A stretch of DNA of 64,000 bases from positions 1 to 64,000 of the forward strand of contig NZ_VJWE01000003.1 of assembly GCF_007993815.1 (NCBI RefSeq), in the 5' to 3' direction. The position numbers and the translations under genes are program-made. How positions within the stretch are numbered: the first letter of the stretch is position 1; every line of letters begins with the position of its first letter. This stretch comes from Acidovorax delafieldii (lineage in GTDB: Bacteria; Pseudomonadota; Gammaproteobacteria; Burkholderiales; Burkholderiaceae_C). This document shows, in pieces, positions 1-9,584 of the stretch. The notes below the pieces were generated by a model, which saw only the letters and a list, made by a program, of their open reading frames with translations, was not told the origin of the DNA and did not search any database.

Positions 1-33
1 ATACTAATTGCTCGTGCGGCTTGACCCTATAAC
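1..33 (+). rRNA. 23S ribosomal RNA, 3' end (partial)
   Basis: The first ~33 bases match the conserved 3' tail of betaproteobacterial 23S rRNA (ACTAATTGCTCGTGCGGCTT followed by GACCCTAT). The rest of the gene lies upstream of the window. A 5S gene follows about 140 bases later, the normal order of an rRNA operon. The exact mature end is estimated. Confidence 0.8.
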
Positions 34-169
34 TTTGATAGCCAACACGCAACCAGCGTGAAGCTCAAAGTCTGTTATGCCAAGTTAGACGCAGTCAAAA
101 CACAAACATCTGATTCCAGACTCTATGAATTCGCCAGGCAGTTCACAAAAACTGCCCAGCACCAAGTTA

Positions 170-285
170 TGCCTGATGACCATAGCAAGTTGGTCCCACT
201 CCTTCCCATCCCGAACAGGACAGTGAAACGACTTTGCGCCGATGATAGTGCGGGTTCCCGTGTGAAAGTAGGTCATCGTCAGGCT
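170..285 (+). rRNA. rrf: 5S ribosomal RNA
   Basis: The sequence opens with TGCCTGATGACC and closes with GGTCATCGTCAGGC, which pair as the terminal helix of 5S rRNA. Between them is the conserved core CCATCCCGAACAGGACAGTG. The length of 116 nt fits the family. A small hairpin (GGCAGT..ACTGCC, about 137-156) just upstream may be part of the 23S-5S processing region. Confidence 0.95.
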
Positions 286-301
286 CTTACAGCCCAGAAA
301 A

Positions 302-329
302 CCCCAGTCAGATATGACTGGGGTTTTTT
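302..329 (+). terminator. Rho-independent terminator of the rRNA operon
   Basis: A perfect 9-bp stem (CCCCAGTCA / TGACTGGGG) with a GATA loop is followed by six T. It sits 17 bases after the 5S rRNA. From here to 480 no further gene is visible. Confidence 0.95.
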
Positions 330-480
330 GCTTTTGGGGGCGCGCAAAATTATTTAAACCACCTAGGCGCCTATATCGGCTCACACGCCTTACCAGCATT
401 GATTACCATCTATCAGTGCGGCTGAGTGTGCTATTTGATTGGTGCCCAATAAGCGCTGGCTGGCCACGCATTGAGTGCGT

Positions 481-1560
481 TTATCCACCGTTCGGTGCGC
501 GAAATCTCTGAACCCCGGCTTGGTCGAGAAAACGCTCCAGCTTCCCATCCATCCACAGATGATGAAGATGTGCCAGCGCCTCACCCATAGCAAAAGTCAT
601 CTGGTGGGTGTCCAACTGGCGTTGAAACAGAATCGGCAAAGTATCCGCGGCGCTTAGTGCACGGGTGTGCGCGGCTTGGAAAATCTCAGTGAGCCGCTCG
701 CGGTGATGGTTTTGTAGCTGCGCTACACGCGTGCCCAGGCCTGTAAACGGCTTGCCATGCGATGGAAGCACCAAGGTGTCTTTTGGTAGATCCAGATACC
801 GCAAGAGCGAGGTCAAGAACAGTTGTAGCGGGTTGGCCTCTGGCTCGCTGGCGTGGACACTGACATTGGTCGAGATGCGCGGCAACACCATGTCTCCGCT
901 GATCAAGGTGGTCAGCTCAGCGCAAAACAATGCCATGTGCTCAGGCGCGTGGCCGTAGCCGCTAATGCAACGCCAGATGCGGCCCCCGATGTTCAGCGTG
1001 TCTCCATCCATGATTCGTTGAAAACGGGGTGGGAGAGCAGGGACCAGGGTCGGAAAATACGATGCGCGTCCTCGCACATGGTCCAAAAAAGACGGTTCTC
1101 GTGCACCGTGCAGCGCATAAAAATCGGCCCCTGCTTCCCCGCCAAACCCCTGCGGGTCATAGACGGCGACACGCGCTACGTTGTAGTCCGTGGCACTGAT
1201 CCACAAGCGCACATCCCAACGCTCGCACAGCCAATGTGCCAGCCCGATGTGGTCTGGGTGCATGTGGGTCACGATGACGCGAAGAATGGGCAAGCCCTCC
1301 AGGCAGTCCGCAAATATCTGCTCCCACTGCGCGCGGCTCGCAGCGCTGTCGATGCAGCAATCCACCACGGTCCACCCGTCCACCAGCACACCGCCAGCAT
1401 CCGGCTGGCGATCGCGCAGCAGCCACAGATTGATGTGATCCAGGGCAAAGGGCAGGCCCATACGGATCCAATGCACTCCAGGCGCGACCTCCAAGGTGGC
1501 GCCCTCGACGGGCAGCGCGTCGCCGAGCGGGTAGTGGATCTGGTGTTCAAGTGGATTCAT
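481..1560 (-). CDS. MBL-fold metallo-hydrolase, divergent from liuR
   Basis: A metallo-beta-lactamase-fold hydrolase of 359 residues. The metal-binding motif HMHPDH lies at residues 99-104, and further motif His/Asp residues follow (GYGHAPEHMA, ISGDMVLP, PSHGKPF). The ATG at 1560 (MNPLEHQ) was chosen because upstream in-frame ATGs would put the LiuR operator at 1585-1604 inside the coding sequence. No strong ribosome site is visible for any start. The divergent arrangement with liuR and the shared operator suggest it belongs to the LiuR regulon. A thioesterase-like or acyl-CoA role would fit, but the substrate is not evident from sequence. Confidence 0.85.
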   Translation of the reverse strand: MNPLEHQIHYPLGDALPVEGATLEVAPGVHWIRMGLPFALDHINLWLLRDRQPDAGGVLVDGWTVVDCCIDSAASRAQWEQIFADCLEGLPILRVIVTHMHPDHIGLAHWLCERWDVRLWISATDYNVARVAVYDPQGFGGEAGADFYALHGAREPSFLDHVRGRASYFPTLVPALPPRFQRIMDGDTLNIGGRIWRCISGYGHAPEHMALFCAELTTLISGDMVLPRISTNVSVHASEPEANPLQLFLTSLLRYLDLPKDTLVLPSHGKPFTGLGTRVAQLQNHHRERLTEIFQAAHTRALSAADTLPILFQRQLDTHQMTFAMGEALAHLHHLWMDGKLERFLDQAGVQRFRAPNGG

Positions 1561-1584
1561 GGAGGCGGTGTGATGGGTTAGCAT

Positions 1585-1604
1585 TGACGTTAACGTAAAC
1601 GTCA
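1585..1604. promoter_or_regulatory. LiuR operator 1 (divergent MBL hydrolase / liuR promoter region)
   Basis: An inverted repeat TGACGTT-AACGTA-AACGTCA (7-bp arms) lies between the divergent hydrolase and liuR genes. It resembles the ACGTAAACG-type operators known for the MerR-family regulator LiuR, and a second copy lies downstream of liuR. It probably serves autoregulation and control of the hydrolase. LiuR binding is inferred. Confidence 0.75.
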
Positions 1605-1685
1605 TGCATTCGATGCATTGTAGGGAGCTGCAGCCACCCGGCTGTCTCCTGTGCGAAACCGATACTGCTGTGTGCAGCACCCACC

Positions 1686-2081
1686 ATGGCCAATACCTAC
1701 ACCATCAGCGACCTTGCCAAAGAGTTCGATCTCACCACCCGGGCGATCCGTTTTTATGAAGACATGGGCTTGCTGCAGCCTGAACGCACCGGCGCCGCCG
1801 GCCGCAACCGGGTGTACAGCGCACGCGACCGCACGCGGCTGCGCCTGACGTTGCGGGCCAAGCGCCTGGGACTGTCTCTCACGGAGGCCAAGGAGATCAT
1901 CGACCTCTATGACAGCCCCCGCGATACCGGCGTACAGCTCCGCAAGTTTCTGGACGTGCTGGTAGTCCATCGCAAGCAACTCGAAGAGCAAATGGCCGAT
2001 CTGCAGGCCAACCTGGAAGAGGTGCGCGAGCACGAAGAAGAGGCGCGCTCGCTGCTGGCCAAGGTAGAAAAGCAAAATTGA
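1686..2081 (+). CDS. liuR: MerR-family regulator LiuR of leucine/isovalerate utilisation
   Basis: A 131-residue MerR-family protein. The N-terminal winged helix begins YTISDLAKEFDLTTRAIRFYEDMGLL, with the RFYEDMGLL signature of the family. It is followed by RVYSARDRTRLRLTLRAKRLG and a dimerisation coiled coil (about residues 85-128). There is no large effector domain, as is usual for LiuR/SoxR-size members. Its neighbours (isovaleryl-CoA dehydrogenase and other acyl-CoA enzymes) and the two flanking ACGTAAACGT palindromes support the LiuR assignment over other MerR paralogues. Confidence 0.88.
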   Translation: MANTYTISDLAKEFDLTTRAIRFYEDMGLLQPERTGAAGRNRVYSARDRTRLRLTLRAKRLGLSLTEAKEIIDLYDSPRDTGVQLRKFLDVLVVHRKQLEEQMADLQANLEEVREHEEEARSLLAKVEKQN

Positions 2082-2091
2082 TCCATAATTG

Positions 2092-2107
2092 ACGTTTACG
2101 TAAACGT
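2092..2107. promoter_or_regulatory. LiuR operator 2, upstream of the catabolic operon
   Basis: A perfect 16-bp palindrome ACGTTTACGTAAACGT lies between liuR and the thioesterase gene. Its core matches operator 1. It sits 16 bases before the GTG start of the thioesterase, so a repressor bound here would block promoter clearance or translation-proximal transcription. The core promoter elements could not be assigned with confidence. Confidence 0.8.
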
Positions 2108-2123
2108 AAATTAGGAGACTGCA

Positions 2124-2585
2124 GTGAGCACGCCCCCCTTTGAGCCGCGTTGCATTGACTTTGCCGACCGCGTGCGTGACAGCTTTGCGCGGCAAGGGGC
2201 CATGAAGACGCTTGGCGCGTCGCTGGGATTGGTGGCGCCAGGTGCTGTAGACATTGAACTCCCCTGGGCTGCCGCCCTGACCCAGCAGCATGGATTTCTC
2301 CATGCGGGCATGGTGTCCACCGCGCTGGATTCAGCGTGCGGATATGCCGGTTTCACCCTCATGGCGGCAGATGCCGCCGTGCTCACCATCGAATTCAAGA
2401 TCAACTTGCTGGCCCCTGCCAAAGGCGAGCGATTCCGCATGGAAGGACGGGTGCTGAAGCCCGGCCGCACCATCACCGTCTGCGAAGGCCGAGCCTTCGC
2501 TATCGACGGCAACCAAGAAAAGCTGGTCGCCACCATGGGGTGCACTCTCATGGCGGTCACCGGGCGCGACAGCATCCAGGGCTGA
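2124..2585 (+). CDS. PaaI-family (hotdog) thioesterase
   Basis: A 153-residue single-hotdog protein of the PaaI/YdiI type. The motif [20 protein letters not shown] (about residues 55-74) contains the HG..HAG signature and the acidic residue of the long helix. The start is GTG, with TAGGAG six bases upstream. It is the first gene after operator 2 and precedes isovaleryl-CoA dehydrogenase by 41 bases, so it is probably co-transcribed. It would hydrolyse an acyl-CoA in the cytoplasm, perhaps to release CoA from stalled intermediates. The substrate is not known. Confidence 0.88.
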   Translation: MSTPPFEPRCIDFADRVRDSFARQGAMKTLGASLGLVAPGAVDIELPWAAALTQQHGFLHAGMVSTALDSACGYAGFTLMAADAAVLTIEFKINLLAPAKGERFRMEGRVLKPGRTITVCEGRAFAIDGNQEKLVATMGCTLMAVTGRDSIQG

Positions 2586-2626
2586 GCCCTGCCCATTTCC
2601 CTACCTTCTACGAGGAGACAAACCCC

Positions 2627-3817
2627 ATGAGCATTCCCGCCAACCTTCCCGGCCTCAACTTCCAGCTGGGCGAAGATATCGATGCCCTGCGCGATGCCGT
2701 GCGCGACTTCGCGCAGGCAGAGATCGCTCCCCGCGCGGCCGAGATTGATCGCAACGACCAATTCCCCATGGACCTGTGGCGGAAGATGGGTGATCTGGGC
2801 GTACTCGGCATCACGGTGCCCGAGCAATATGGCGGCGCCGCCATGGGCTACCTCGCCCACATGGTGGCGATGGAAGAAATCTCCCGCGCCAGTGCCTCGG
2901 TGGGCTTGTCCTATGGCGCCCACAGCAACCTGTGTGTGAACCAGATCAACCGCAACGGTAACGAGGCACAAAAGGCCAAGTACCTGCCCAGACTCATCAG
3001 CGGCGAGCACGTGGGCGCGCTGGCCATGAGTGAGCCCGGCGCGGGCTCCGACGTGATCAGCATGAAGCTCAAGGCCGAGGACAAGGGCGGCTACTACCTG
3101 CTCAACGGCAGCAAGATGTGGATCACCAACGGCCCCGATGCGGACACCCTGGTGGTGTATGCCAAGACCGAGCCTGAAATGGGGGCACGCGGTGTCACGG
3201 CTTTCCTGATCGAGAAGGGCATGAAGGGCTTCTCGATTGCGCAAAAGCTCGACAAGCTGGGCATGCGCGGTAGTCACACGGGCGAGCTGGTGTTCCAGGA
3301 CGTCGAGGTGCCTGCACAAAACGTGCTCGGCGGCGTGAACAACGGTGCCAAGGTATTGATGAGTGGCCTGGACTACGAACGCGCGGTGCTGACCGGCGGC
3401 CCGCTGGGCATCATGCAGTCCGTGATGGACAACGTGATCCCTTACATTCACGACCGCAAGCAGTTCGGCCAGAGCATTGGCGAGTTTCAGCTCATCCAGG
3501 GCAAGGTGGCCGACATGTACACCGTGCTGCAGGCGGGCCGCTCGTTTGCCTACACTGTGGCCAAGAACCTCGACATGCTGGGTACCGACCACGTGCGCCA
3601 AGTCCGCAAGGACTGCGCCAGCGTGATCCTGTGGTGCGCCGAAAAGGCCACCTGGATGGCCGGCGAAGGCGTGCAGATCTATGGTGGCAATGGCTACATC
3701 AACGAGTACCCGCTGGGCCGCCTGTGGCGCGATGCCAAGCTGTACGAGATTGGTGCTGGCACCAGCGAGATCCGCCGCATGCTGATTGGCCGCGAGCTGT
3801 TTGCCGAAACCTGCTGA
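2627..3817 (+). CDS. liuA: Isovaleryl-CoA dehydrogenase
   Basis: An FAD enzyme oxidising isovaleryl-CoA to 3-methylcrotonyl-CoA, the third step of leucine degradation. At 396 residues it has family length. The acyl-CoA dehydrogenase signatures [13 protein letters not shown] and [20 protein letters not shown] are present. Two features single out isovaleryl-CoA dehydrogenase. The catalytic glutamate lies in [15 protein letters not shown] (E251), and the usual C-terminal YEGTS motif is replaced by [12 protein letters not shown], which has no base there. The start MSIPANLP follows GAGGAGA and begins the recognisable domain; an upstream in-frame extension overlaps the thioesterase and is rejected. 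Confidence 0.95.
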   Translation: MSIPANLPGLNFQLGEDIDALRDAVRDFAQAEIAPRAAEIDRNDQFPMDLWRKMGDLGVLGITVPEQYGGAAMGYLAHMVAMEEISRASASVGLSYGAHSNLCVNQINRNGNEAQKAKYLPRLISGEHVGALAMSEPGAGSDVISMKLKAEDKGGYYLLNGSKMWITNGPDADTLVVYAKTEPEMGARGVTAFLIEKGMKGFSIAQKLDKLGMRGSHTGELVFQDVEVPAQNVLGGVNNGAKVLMSGLDYERAVLTGGPLGIMQSVMDNVIPYIHDRKQFGQSIGEFQLIQGKVADMYTVLQAGRSFAYTVAKNLDMLGTDHVRQVRKDCASVILWCAEKATWMAGEGVQIYGGNGYINEYPLGRLWRDAKLYEIGAGTSEIRRMLIGRELFAETC

Positions 3818-3860
3818 CCTGCGACAACTGATCGACCAACCCTCACACACCAAGGACCCC

Positions 3861-4520
3861 ATGCCTTCCTCCATCGACGACCTGTTTGTTCACAACCGCG
3901 CCTGGGCGGCCCAGATGGAGCGCGAGCGGCCCGGCTTTTTCACCAGCCTGCTGGCGCAGCAGAAGCCCAAGTACATGTGGATCGGCTGCTCCGACAGCCG
4001 GGTGCCCGCCAACCAGATCACCGGGCTGGAGCCTGGTGAGGTCTTCGTTCACCGCAATGTGGCGAACGTGGTGGTGCCTACCGATCTCAACTGCCTGTCT
4101 ACCATCCAGTACGCGGTGGACCAGCTGCGCATCGAGCACCTGATGGTGGTGGGCCACTACGGTTGCGGCGGTGTGCTGGCCGCGCTGGAGGGCACGCGCG
4201 TGGGCCTGGCCGACAACTGGATTCGCCATGTGCAGGACGTGCGTGACCGCCACCGCGACCTGATCGCCGCCACCGCGCCTGAGTGGCGCCACGACGTGCT
4301 GTGCGAGCTCAATGCCATCGAGCAGGTGGTGAACATTGCACAGACCACCGTGATGCTGGACGCTTGGGGCCGGGGCCAGAAGGTTACGCTGCATGGCTGG
4401 TGCTATGGCCTCAAGGATGGGCTGATCAACAACCTGCACATGTCCGTGGACAGCACCGAAGGTCTGGAATCGCTGTACAAGGCGGCAATTGCCGGGGTGG
4501 CCGCAACCCGGCGGCAGTAG
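3861..4520 (+). CDS. can: Beta-class carbonic anhydrase
   Basis: A 219-residue zinc enzyme interconverting CO2 and bicarbonate in the cytoplasm. The zinc and catalytic residues are visible: C43 and D45 in GCSDSRVP, then H99 and C102 in VGHYGCGG. It lies 43 bases after isovaleryl-CoA dehydrogenase in the same direction. Bicarbonate is a substrate of methylcrotonyl-CoA carboxylase, so a role in feeding that step is a reasonable inference. General housekeeping use is equally possible. Confidence 0.95.
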   Translation: MPSSIDDLFVHNRAWAAQMERERPGFFTSLLAQQKPKYMWIGCSDSRVPANQITGLEPGEVFVHRNVANVVVPTDLNCLSTIQYAVDQLRIEHLMVVGHYGCGGVLAALEGTRVGLADNWIRHVQDVRDRHRDLIAATAPEWRHDVLCELNAIEQVVNIAQTTVMLDAWGRGQKVTLHGWCYGLKDGLINNLHMSVDSTEGLESLYKAAIAGVAATRRQ

Positions 4521-4587
4521 GCCTGCCGCCGCCCTGTGTCTGCCGAGCGACGGTTGCGCTGACGAAGAAGCCAATAGGCCCGCCACC

Positions 4588-6393
4588 ATGTTCCCGCAAC
4601 GCCTTGATGCGCCCCAGGCCTACGGCATTGCCAAGGCCATGATGGACGGCTTCAACCGGCATTACCGGTTGTTCCGCACCGAGTCCGCGCGCGCCAAACA
4701 CCGTTTTGAAACCGCTGACTGGCACGGCCAGCAGCGGGCACAGCGCGAACGCATCGAGTTCTACGACCTGCGGGTGAAGGAATGCGTGCGCCGCCTGGAG
4801 AAAGAGTTCGAGGCCGGCGCGCAGCCGATGGATGTCTGGCACCAGGTCAAGCTGCACTACATCGGGCTGCTGGTGAACCACCACCAGCCCGAGCTGGCCG
4901 AAACCTTCTTCAACTCGGTCACCACCAAGATCCTGCACCGCACGCATTTCCACAACGACTTCATCTTTGTGCGGCCTGCGGTCAGCACCGAATACATCGA
5001 GAACGACGAGCCTGCCGCGCGGCCCACCTACCGCGCCTACTACCCCACGCGCGATACGCTGGGCGACACCTTCCAGGCCATCGTCGAAAATTTCCAGCTG
5101 CAGCGCGAATTTGCCGACCTGCCACGTGACACCGCTTGTGTGGTGGGCGCCATGCGCAGCCGGCTCGACAAGGTGAGGCTGCGCACCAACTTCCAGATCC
5201 AGGTGCTCACCAGCCTGTTCTTTCGCAACAAGGGCGCGTATGTGGTGGGCAAGATCATCAACGGCTTTAACGAGGTGCCGTTTGCGCTACCCATCCTGCA
5301 CGACGACAGCGGCAAGCTGACCATCGACGCCGCGCTGTTCGGCGAAGACGACATGCAGATGCTGTTCAGCTTTGCCCGCGCCTACTTCATGGTGGACATG
5401 GAGATCCCCAGCGCCTACGTGCAGTTTTTGCGCAGCCTCATGCCGCGCAAGCCGCGCGCCGAGATCTACAACGCCCTGGGCCTGGCCAAGCAGGGCAAGA
5501 CGCTGTTCTACCGCGACTTCCTGTACCACCTCAAGCATTCCAGCGACCAGTTCCGCATCGCCCCCGGCATCAAGGGCATGGTGATGCTGGTGTTCGACCT
5601 GCCGAGCTTCCCGTTTGTGTTCAAGCTCATCAAGGACTACTTTCCGCACCAGAAGGAAACCACACGCGAACAGATCAAGGCCAAGTACCTGCTGGTCAAG
5701 CAGCACGACCGCGTGGGCCGCATGGCCGACACGCTGGAGTACAGCGAAGTCGCCTTCCCCCGCGACCGCTTTGATGATGCGCTGATTGCCGAGATCGAGA
5801 AGTTCGCCCCCAGCCAGCTCGAAATCAGTGATCGAGATGGCGATGGCCAGACCGAGGTGATCATCAAGCACCTCTATATCGAGCGGCGCATGATCCCGCT
5901 CAACATCTACCTGCAAGAGGCCTTCGACACCGGCCTGTCTGACCCGCGCGCGCGCCAGCAGATGGAGCACAGCGTCATCGAATATGGCAACGCCATCAAG
6001 GACCTCGTGGCCGCCAACATCTTCCCCGGCGACATGCTCTGGAAGAACTTTGGCGTCACGCGCAACGGCAAGGTCGTGTTCTACGACTACGACGAGATCG
6101 AATATCTCACCGACTGCAACTTCCGCCGCGTGCCCACGCCGCGCAACGAGGAAGAAGAGATGAGCGGCGAGGTCTGGTACAGCGTGGGCCCGCGCGATGT
6201 GTTCCCCGAAACCTTTGGCCCCTTCCTACTGGGCAACGACGCGGTGCGCGAGGTGTTCATGCAGCACCACGCCGACCTGCTCGACGCCGCGTTCTGGCTG
6301 TCGCACAAGGAGCGCATCCAGGCGGGTCATATGTTTGATGTTTTCCCCTACGACACGGAGCGGCGTTTTGCGCAAGGCGCTGCGGCCCGCTGA
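4588..6393 (+). CDS. aceK: Isocitrate dehydrogenase kinase/phosphatase
   Basis: A bifunctional enzyme that phosphorylates and dephosphorylates isocitrate dehydrogenase, setting the flux between the TCA cycle and the glyoxylate shunt. At 601 residues it is close to the usual ~580. Family motifs are clear: the C-terminal catalytic stretch [19 protein letters not shown] and the metal-binding [10 protein letters not shown]. The start ATG at 4588 gives [18 protein letters not shown]; an in-frame extension to 4489 overlaps can and is rejected. It sits within the LiuR-headed gene run, 67 bases after can. That fits a need for the shunt when leucine or acetate yields acetyl-CoA. Confidence 0.97.
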   Translation: MFPQRLDAPQAYGIAKAMMDGFNRHYRLFRTESARAKHRFETADWHGQQRAQRERIEFYDLRVKECVRRLEKEFEAGAQPMDVWHQVKLHYIGLLVNHHQPELAETFFNSVTTKILHRTHFHNDFIFVRPAVSTEYIENDEPAARPTYRAYYPTRDTLGDTFQAIVENFQLQREFADLPRDTACVVGAMRSRLDKVRLRTNFQIQVLTSLFFRNKGAYVVGKIINGFNEVPFALPILHDDSGKLTIDAALFGEDDMQMLFSFARAYFMVDMEIPSAYVQFLRSLMPRKPRAEIYNALGLAKQGKTLFYRDFLYHLKHSSDQFRIAPGIKGMVMLVFDLPSFPFVFKLIKDYFPHQKETTREQIKAKYLLVKQHDRVGRMADTLEYSEVAFPRDRFDDALIAEIEKFAPSQLEISDRDGDGQTEVIIKHLYIERRMIPLNIYLQEAFDTGLSDPRARQQMEHSVIEYGNAIKDLVAANIFPGDMLWKNFGVTRNGKVVFYDYDEIEYLTDCNFRRVPTPRNEEEEMSGEVWYSVGPRDVFPETFGPFLLGNDAVREVFMQHHADLLDAAFWLSHKERIQAGHMFDVFPYDTERRFAQGAAAR

Positions 6394-6459
6394 GCGCCCG
6401 CCAAAACCCCGTTTTTCGTCCCCACTTTTCCTCTGACCCTTACCCAGGAGACCTTCACC

Positions 6460-7647
6460 ATGTCCATCCAAGACCCCATCGTCGTCGTTGGCGCTGCACG
6501 CACCCCCATGGGCTCGTTGCAGGGCGACTTCTCCAGCCTGGCCGCGCACGACCTGGGTGGCGCCGCCATCAAGGCCGCCATCGAGCGTGCCGGTGTCTCG
6601 CCCGACGCCGTGGGCGAAGTGCTGTTTGGCAACTGCCTGATGGCCGGCCAGGGCCAGGCACCCGCGCGCCAGGCGGCGTTCAAAGGCGGCCTGCCCAAGG
6701 GCGCGGGCGCCGTCACGCTCAGCAAGATGTGCGGCTCCGGCATGAAGGCCGCGATGATGGCGCACGACATGCTGCTGGCCGGCACGCACGACGTGATGGT
6801 GGCGGGTGGCATGGAAAGCATGACCAACGCCCCCTACCTGCTGCAAAAGGGCCGAGGGGGCTACCGCCTGGGCCACGACCGCATCTTCGACCACATGATG
6901 CTCGACGGCCTGGAAGACGCTTACGAAGCGGGCCGCAGCATGGGCACCTTTGGTGAAGACTGCGCGGCCAAGTACAGCTTTACGCGCGAGCAGCAGGACG
7001 CCTTTGCCACCGCCAGCGTGCAGCGCGCCAAGGCCGCTACCGAGTCGGGCGCCTTCGCGGCCGAGATCGTGCCCGTCACCGTCAAGACCCGTGCGGGCGA
7101 GACCGTGGTGTCGGTGGACGAAGGCCCGGGCAAGGTCAAGCTCGAAAAGATCGCCACCTTGAAGCCCGCGTTCAAGAAGGACGGCACCATCACCGCCGCG
7201 TCCAGCTCCAGCATCAACGACGGTGCGGCCGCGCTGGTGATGATGCGCGAGTCCACGGCCAAGAAGCTGGGTGCCAAGCCCCTGGCCCGCATCGTGAGCC
7301 ACGCCACGCACGCACAAGAGCCCGAGTGGTTTGCCACCGCCCCCCTGGGCGCCACACAAAAGGCACTCGCCAAGGCCGGCTGGCAAGTGGGCGACGTGCA
7401 GCTGTGGGAGATCAACGAAGCCTTTGCCGTGGTGCCCATGGCGCTGATGAAGGAATTGGACCTGCCCCATGACAAGGTCAACGTGAACGGTGGCGCCTGC
7501 GCACTGGGCCACCCCATCGGCGCCAGCGGTGCGCGCATCATGGTCACGCTGATCCATGCCCTCAAGGCGCGCGGTCTGACCAAGGGCCTGGCCACGCTGT
7601 GCATCGGCGGTGGCGAGGCCACGGCCGTGGCGCTGGAACTCGTCTGA
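6460..7647 (+). CDS. Acetyl-CoA C-acetyltransferase (thiolase)
   Basis: A 395-residue thiolase. The acyl-enzyme cysteine is C91 in SKMCGSGMKA. The catalytic histidine is in GGACALGHPIGASGARI, and the second cysteine is in LCIGGGEA. The length and motifs fit biosynthetic/degradative acetoacetyl-CoA thiolases (AtoB/PhaA type). In this context it would split acetoacetyl-CoA from leucine breakdown into two acetyl-CoA. A role in PHB synthesis or in isoleucine degradation cannot be excluded. An AGGAG lies about 9 bases before the ATG. Confidence 0.93.
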   Translation: MSIQDPIVVVGAARTPMGSLQGDFSSLAAHDLGGAAIKAAIERAGVSPDAVGEVLFGNCLMAGQGQAPARQAAFKGGLPKGAGAVTLSKMCGSGMKAAMMAHDMLLAGTHDVMVAGGMESMTNAPYLLQKGRGGYRLGHDRIFDHMMLDGLEDAYEAGRSMGTFGEDCAAKYSFTREQQDAFATASVQRAKAATESGAFAAEIVPVTVKTRAGETVVSVDEGPGKVKLEKIATLKPAFKKDGTITAASSSSINDGAAALVMMRESTAKKLGAKPLARIVSHATHAQEPEWFATAPLGATQKALAKAGWQVGDVQLWEINEAFAVVPMALMKELDLPHDKVNVNGGACALGHPIGASGARIMVTLIHALKARGLTKGLATLCIGGGEATAVALELV

Positions 7648-7696
7648 GGCCGCTGGCTGGAGATGGGATGATCCCCGACTTTGTACAAGGACCGCG

Positions 7697-8776
7697 ATGA
7701 CAACTCCCTCTCCCGCCATCGGCGCCTTCTGGCACGCGTTTTCCGATGCCCAGGCATCGCTCCAGGCCCAGCCGCTGCGCGAGCGCGTGGGGGCGGCCAA
7801 TGCGCTGATAGATCAGCACCTGGAAGGCCTGGCGCTGGAGATGTCCGGCGACGATGCCGATGCCGTGGTGGACCTCATCGTCACGGCCCACGGCAGCATC
7901 GAGCGGTTTCCGTTGCTGGCGCAGGTGGTGGCGGCCGCACCCGCGTTGCCGCACTACCGCGTGCGTGCGTTTCGCGAGCGCACCGCGCAGCCGGACTTTC
8001 CCATCGGAATGGAAGGCTTTGAGCTGGCCACGTCCGACGTGCTGGTGGCGCTGGAGCAGGATGGCGGGCAGGCGGCGCTGGAGATCCGCTTTGGCCGCGA
8101 GATCCCCAGCGACTACCAGGACCACGCGCGCAACATGGCGTTCATCATGCTCGACCATGTGCTGGGCGAGTACGACTTTGCCGTGAAGGTGGGCGCGGTG
8201 GACTTTGTGGGCGAGCCCGGCGACACCCACACGCCTTGGGTGCCGCTGAGCCAGCTGCCCCCGGTGTTCGACCGCTACTGGACCGACACCCTGGGCCACA
8301 CCGGCCACTTTCCCACGGGCGATGCCGAATGGGACGGGCTGGAACTGCAGTTTGACTGCCCCATCGACGAGGACGGCAACGAACTGCCTCCTGACGACAT
8401 CGACAGCGAAGACGCGCCCGAGACTGGCGTGGTCATGGTCAACACCAGTGCCAACGCTGTGGCCATGCGGGCCGACCTGGCCTATGCCCTCACCGTGGAC
8501 CTGGCGGTGCCCGACAGCGACACACTGACCGCCGTGCAAGACCTGCACGAGCAAGCCGCCACGCTGCTCCAGGTGCCGCAGTTGGGCATTCTGGTGCTGA
8601 CGCTGATGCGCGCGGGCCGCCGGCAGGCGCTGTACTACGTGAGCGACGAGCAACTGGCCAAACAGACGCTGGCGCCCCTGCTGCTGCGCGACGAGGCGAC
8701 ATCGCTGGAGCTGAAGGTGGCGTACGACCCCGCGTGGTCGGGCTATTTCGAGTACGCCGGCTACCTGTCTGCCTGA
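7697..8776 (+). CDS. Hypothetical protein
   Basis: A protein of 359 residues that I do not recognise. It is acidic and soluble, with no signal peptide or membrane helix. The N-terminal half (residues 1-160) contains a conserved-looking stretch, RNMAFIMLDHVLGEYDFAVKVG. The middle is acidic (DEDGNELPPDDIDSEDAPE) and the C-terminal part is predicted alpha/beta. It lies 49 bases after the thiolase on the same strand and may be read through from that operon. Nothing ties it to acyl-CoA metabolism by sequence. Confidence 0.75.
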   Translation: MTTPSPAIGAFWHAFSDAQASLQAQPLRERVGAANALIDQHLEGLALEMSGDDADAVVDLIVTAHGSIERFPLLAQVVAAAPALPHYRVRAFRERTAQPDFPIGMEGFELATSDVLVALEQDGGQAALEIRFGREIPSDYQDHARNMAFIMLDHVLGEYDFAVKVGAVDFVGEPGDTHTPWVPLSQLPPVFDRYWTDTLGHTGHFPTGDAEWDGLELQFDCPIDEDGNELPPDDIDSEDAPETGVVMVNTSANAVAMRADLAYALTVDLAVPDSDTLTAVQDLHEQAATLLQVPQLGILVLTLMRAGRRQALYYVSDEQLAKQTLAPLLLRDEATSLELKVAYDPAWSGYFEYAGYLSA

Positions 8777-8803
8777 GTGGGTGTCGCTGTTTTGTTTACT
8801 CCT

Positions 8804-8864
8804 GAATTGATAGCTGTTGGCGCATGATTCACTAGCGCTTGCGGCATATTGGGCTTGAAAATGA
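8804..8864 (+). repeat. Dispersed ~60 bp repeat, copy A
   Basis: It contains AATTGATAGCTGTTGG, CACTAGCGCTTGCGG and GGGCTTGAAAATG in that order and spacing, shared with copies at 20388, 28291, 46465, 55335 and 59551. It fills the gap between the hypothetical gene and the SDR. Its last bases provide the ATG of the SDR gene. Confidence 0.6.
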
Positions 8865-9529
8865 ACTCCATACTCGTGATGGGCGCGTCCCGGGGCATCG
8901 GCCTGGAGCTGGTGCGCCAGTACACCGACGCCGGGCGCCGCGTAATCGCCACCGTGCGCGACGACGCCGGCCGCGAGCGCGTGCTGGCGCTGGGCGCCGA
9001 GGTGCTCACCGTGGATGTGGCCAACCCCGCCAGCGTGAGCGGCCTGGCCTGGCAGCTTGACGGCGAAAAGCTGGACCTGGCGCTGTATGTGGCCGGTGTC
9101 ATCCGCCGCCCCAACGCGCTCACCCCACCCACGCAGCAAGACTTTGATGCCGTCATGCACACGAACGTGCTGGGCGCCATGCAGGCCATTCCGCAGGTGG
9201 CGCCTCTGGTGGCGGACGCGGGCGGCGTGTTTGCGTTTCTGTCGTCCTCCATGTCGCAGATCGGCAGCGTGCCCAACAGCGGCTCGTGGCTGTACCGCAC
9301 CAGCAAGGCCGCGCTGAACATGGCCGTGGCCGCCGCGCAGCACGACTACCCTGGCGCCACGCTGGTCACCATCGACCCCGGCTGGGTGCAGACCGACATG
9401 GGCGGCGGCGGTGCGCCGCTGACGGTGGAAGACAGTGTGCGCGGCCTGCGCAGCACGCTGGCCAGCGTGACCGCTGCCGACAAGGGCCGCCTGCTGCACT
9501 ACGACGGCCGCCGCGCTGCCCACTGGTAG
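8861..9529 (+). CDS. Short-chain dehydrogenase/reductase (SDR)
   Basis: A 222-residue Rossmann oxidoreductase. The nucleotide motif is GASRGIG at residues 8-14, the catalytic serine region is FLSSSMSQIGS, and the active-site motif is YRTSK (Y...K). It resembles the short C-factor-like SDRs. The substrate is unknown. The start codon lies at the edge of repeat copy A and has no clear Shine-Dalgarno sequence. The gene is followed 55 bases later by an acyl-CoA dehydrogenase. Confidence 0.88.
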   Translation: MNSILVMGASRGIGLELVRQYTDAGRRVIATVRDDAGRERVLALGAEVLTVDVANPASVSGLAWQLDGEKLDLALYVAGVIRRPNALTPPTQQDFDAVMHTNVLGAMQAIPQVAPLVADAGGVFAFLSSSMSQIGSVPNSGSWLYRTSKAALNMAVAAAQHDYPGATLVTIDPGWVQTDMGGGGAPLTVEDSVRGLRSTLASVTAADKGRLLHYDGRRAAHW

Positions 9530-9584
9530 TCCCGCAAGCCACTAAGCCCCCGAATTTTTGAACAACGACTCTGGAGACACTCCC

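Noticed and set aside
58..480. Several short open frames over the rRNA operon end
   Set aside because: They overlap 5S rRNA and its terminator and have no ribosome sites or recognisable protein features.
2336..2627. An N-terminal extension of the isovaleryl-CoA dehydrogenase reading frame
   Set aside because: It overlaps the thioesterase in another frame. The domain starts at MSIPANLP and a ribosome site precedes 2627.
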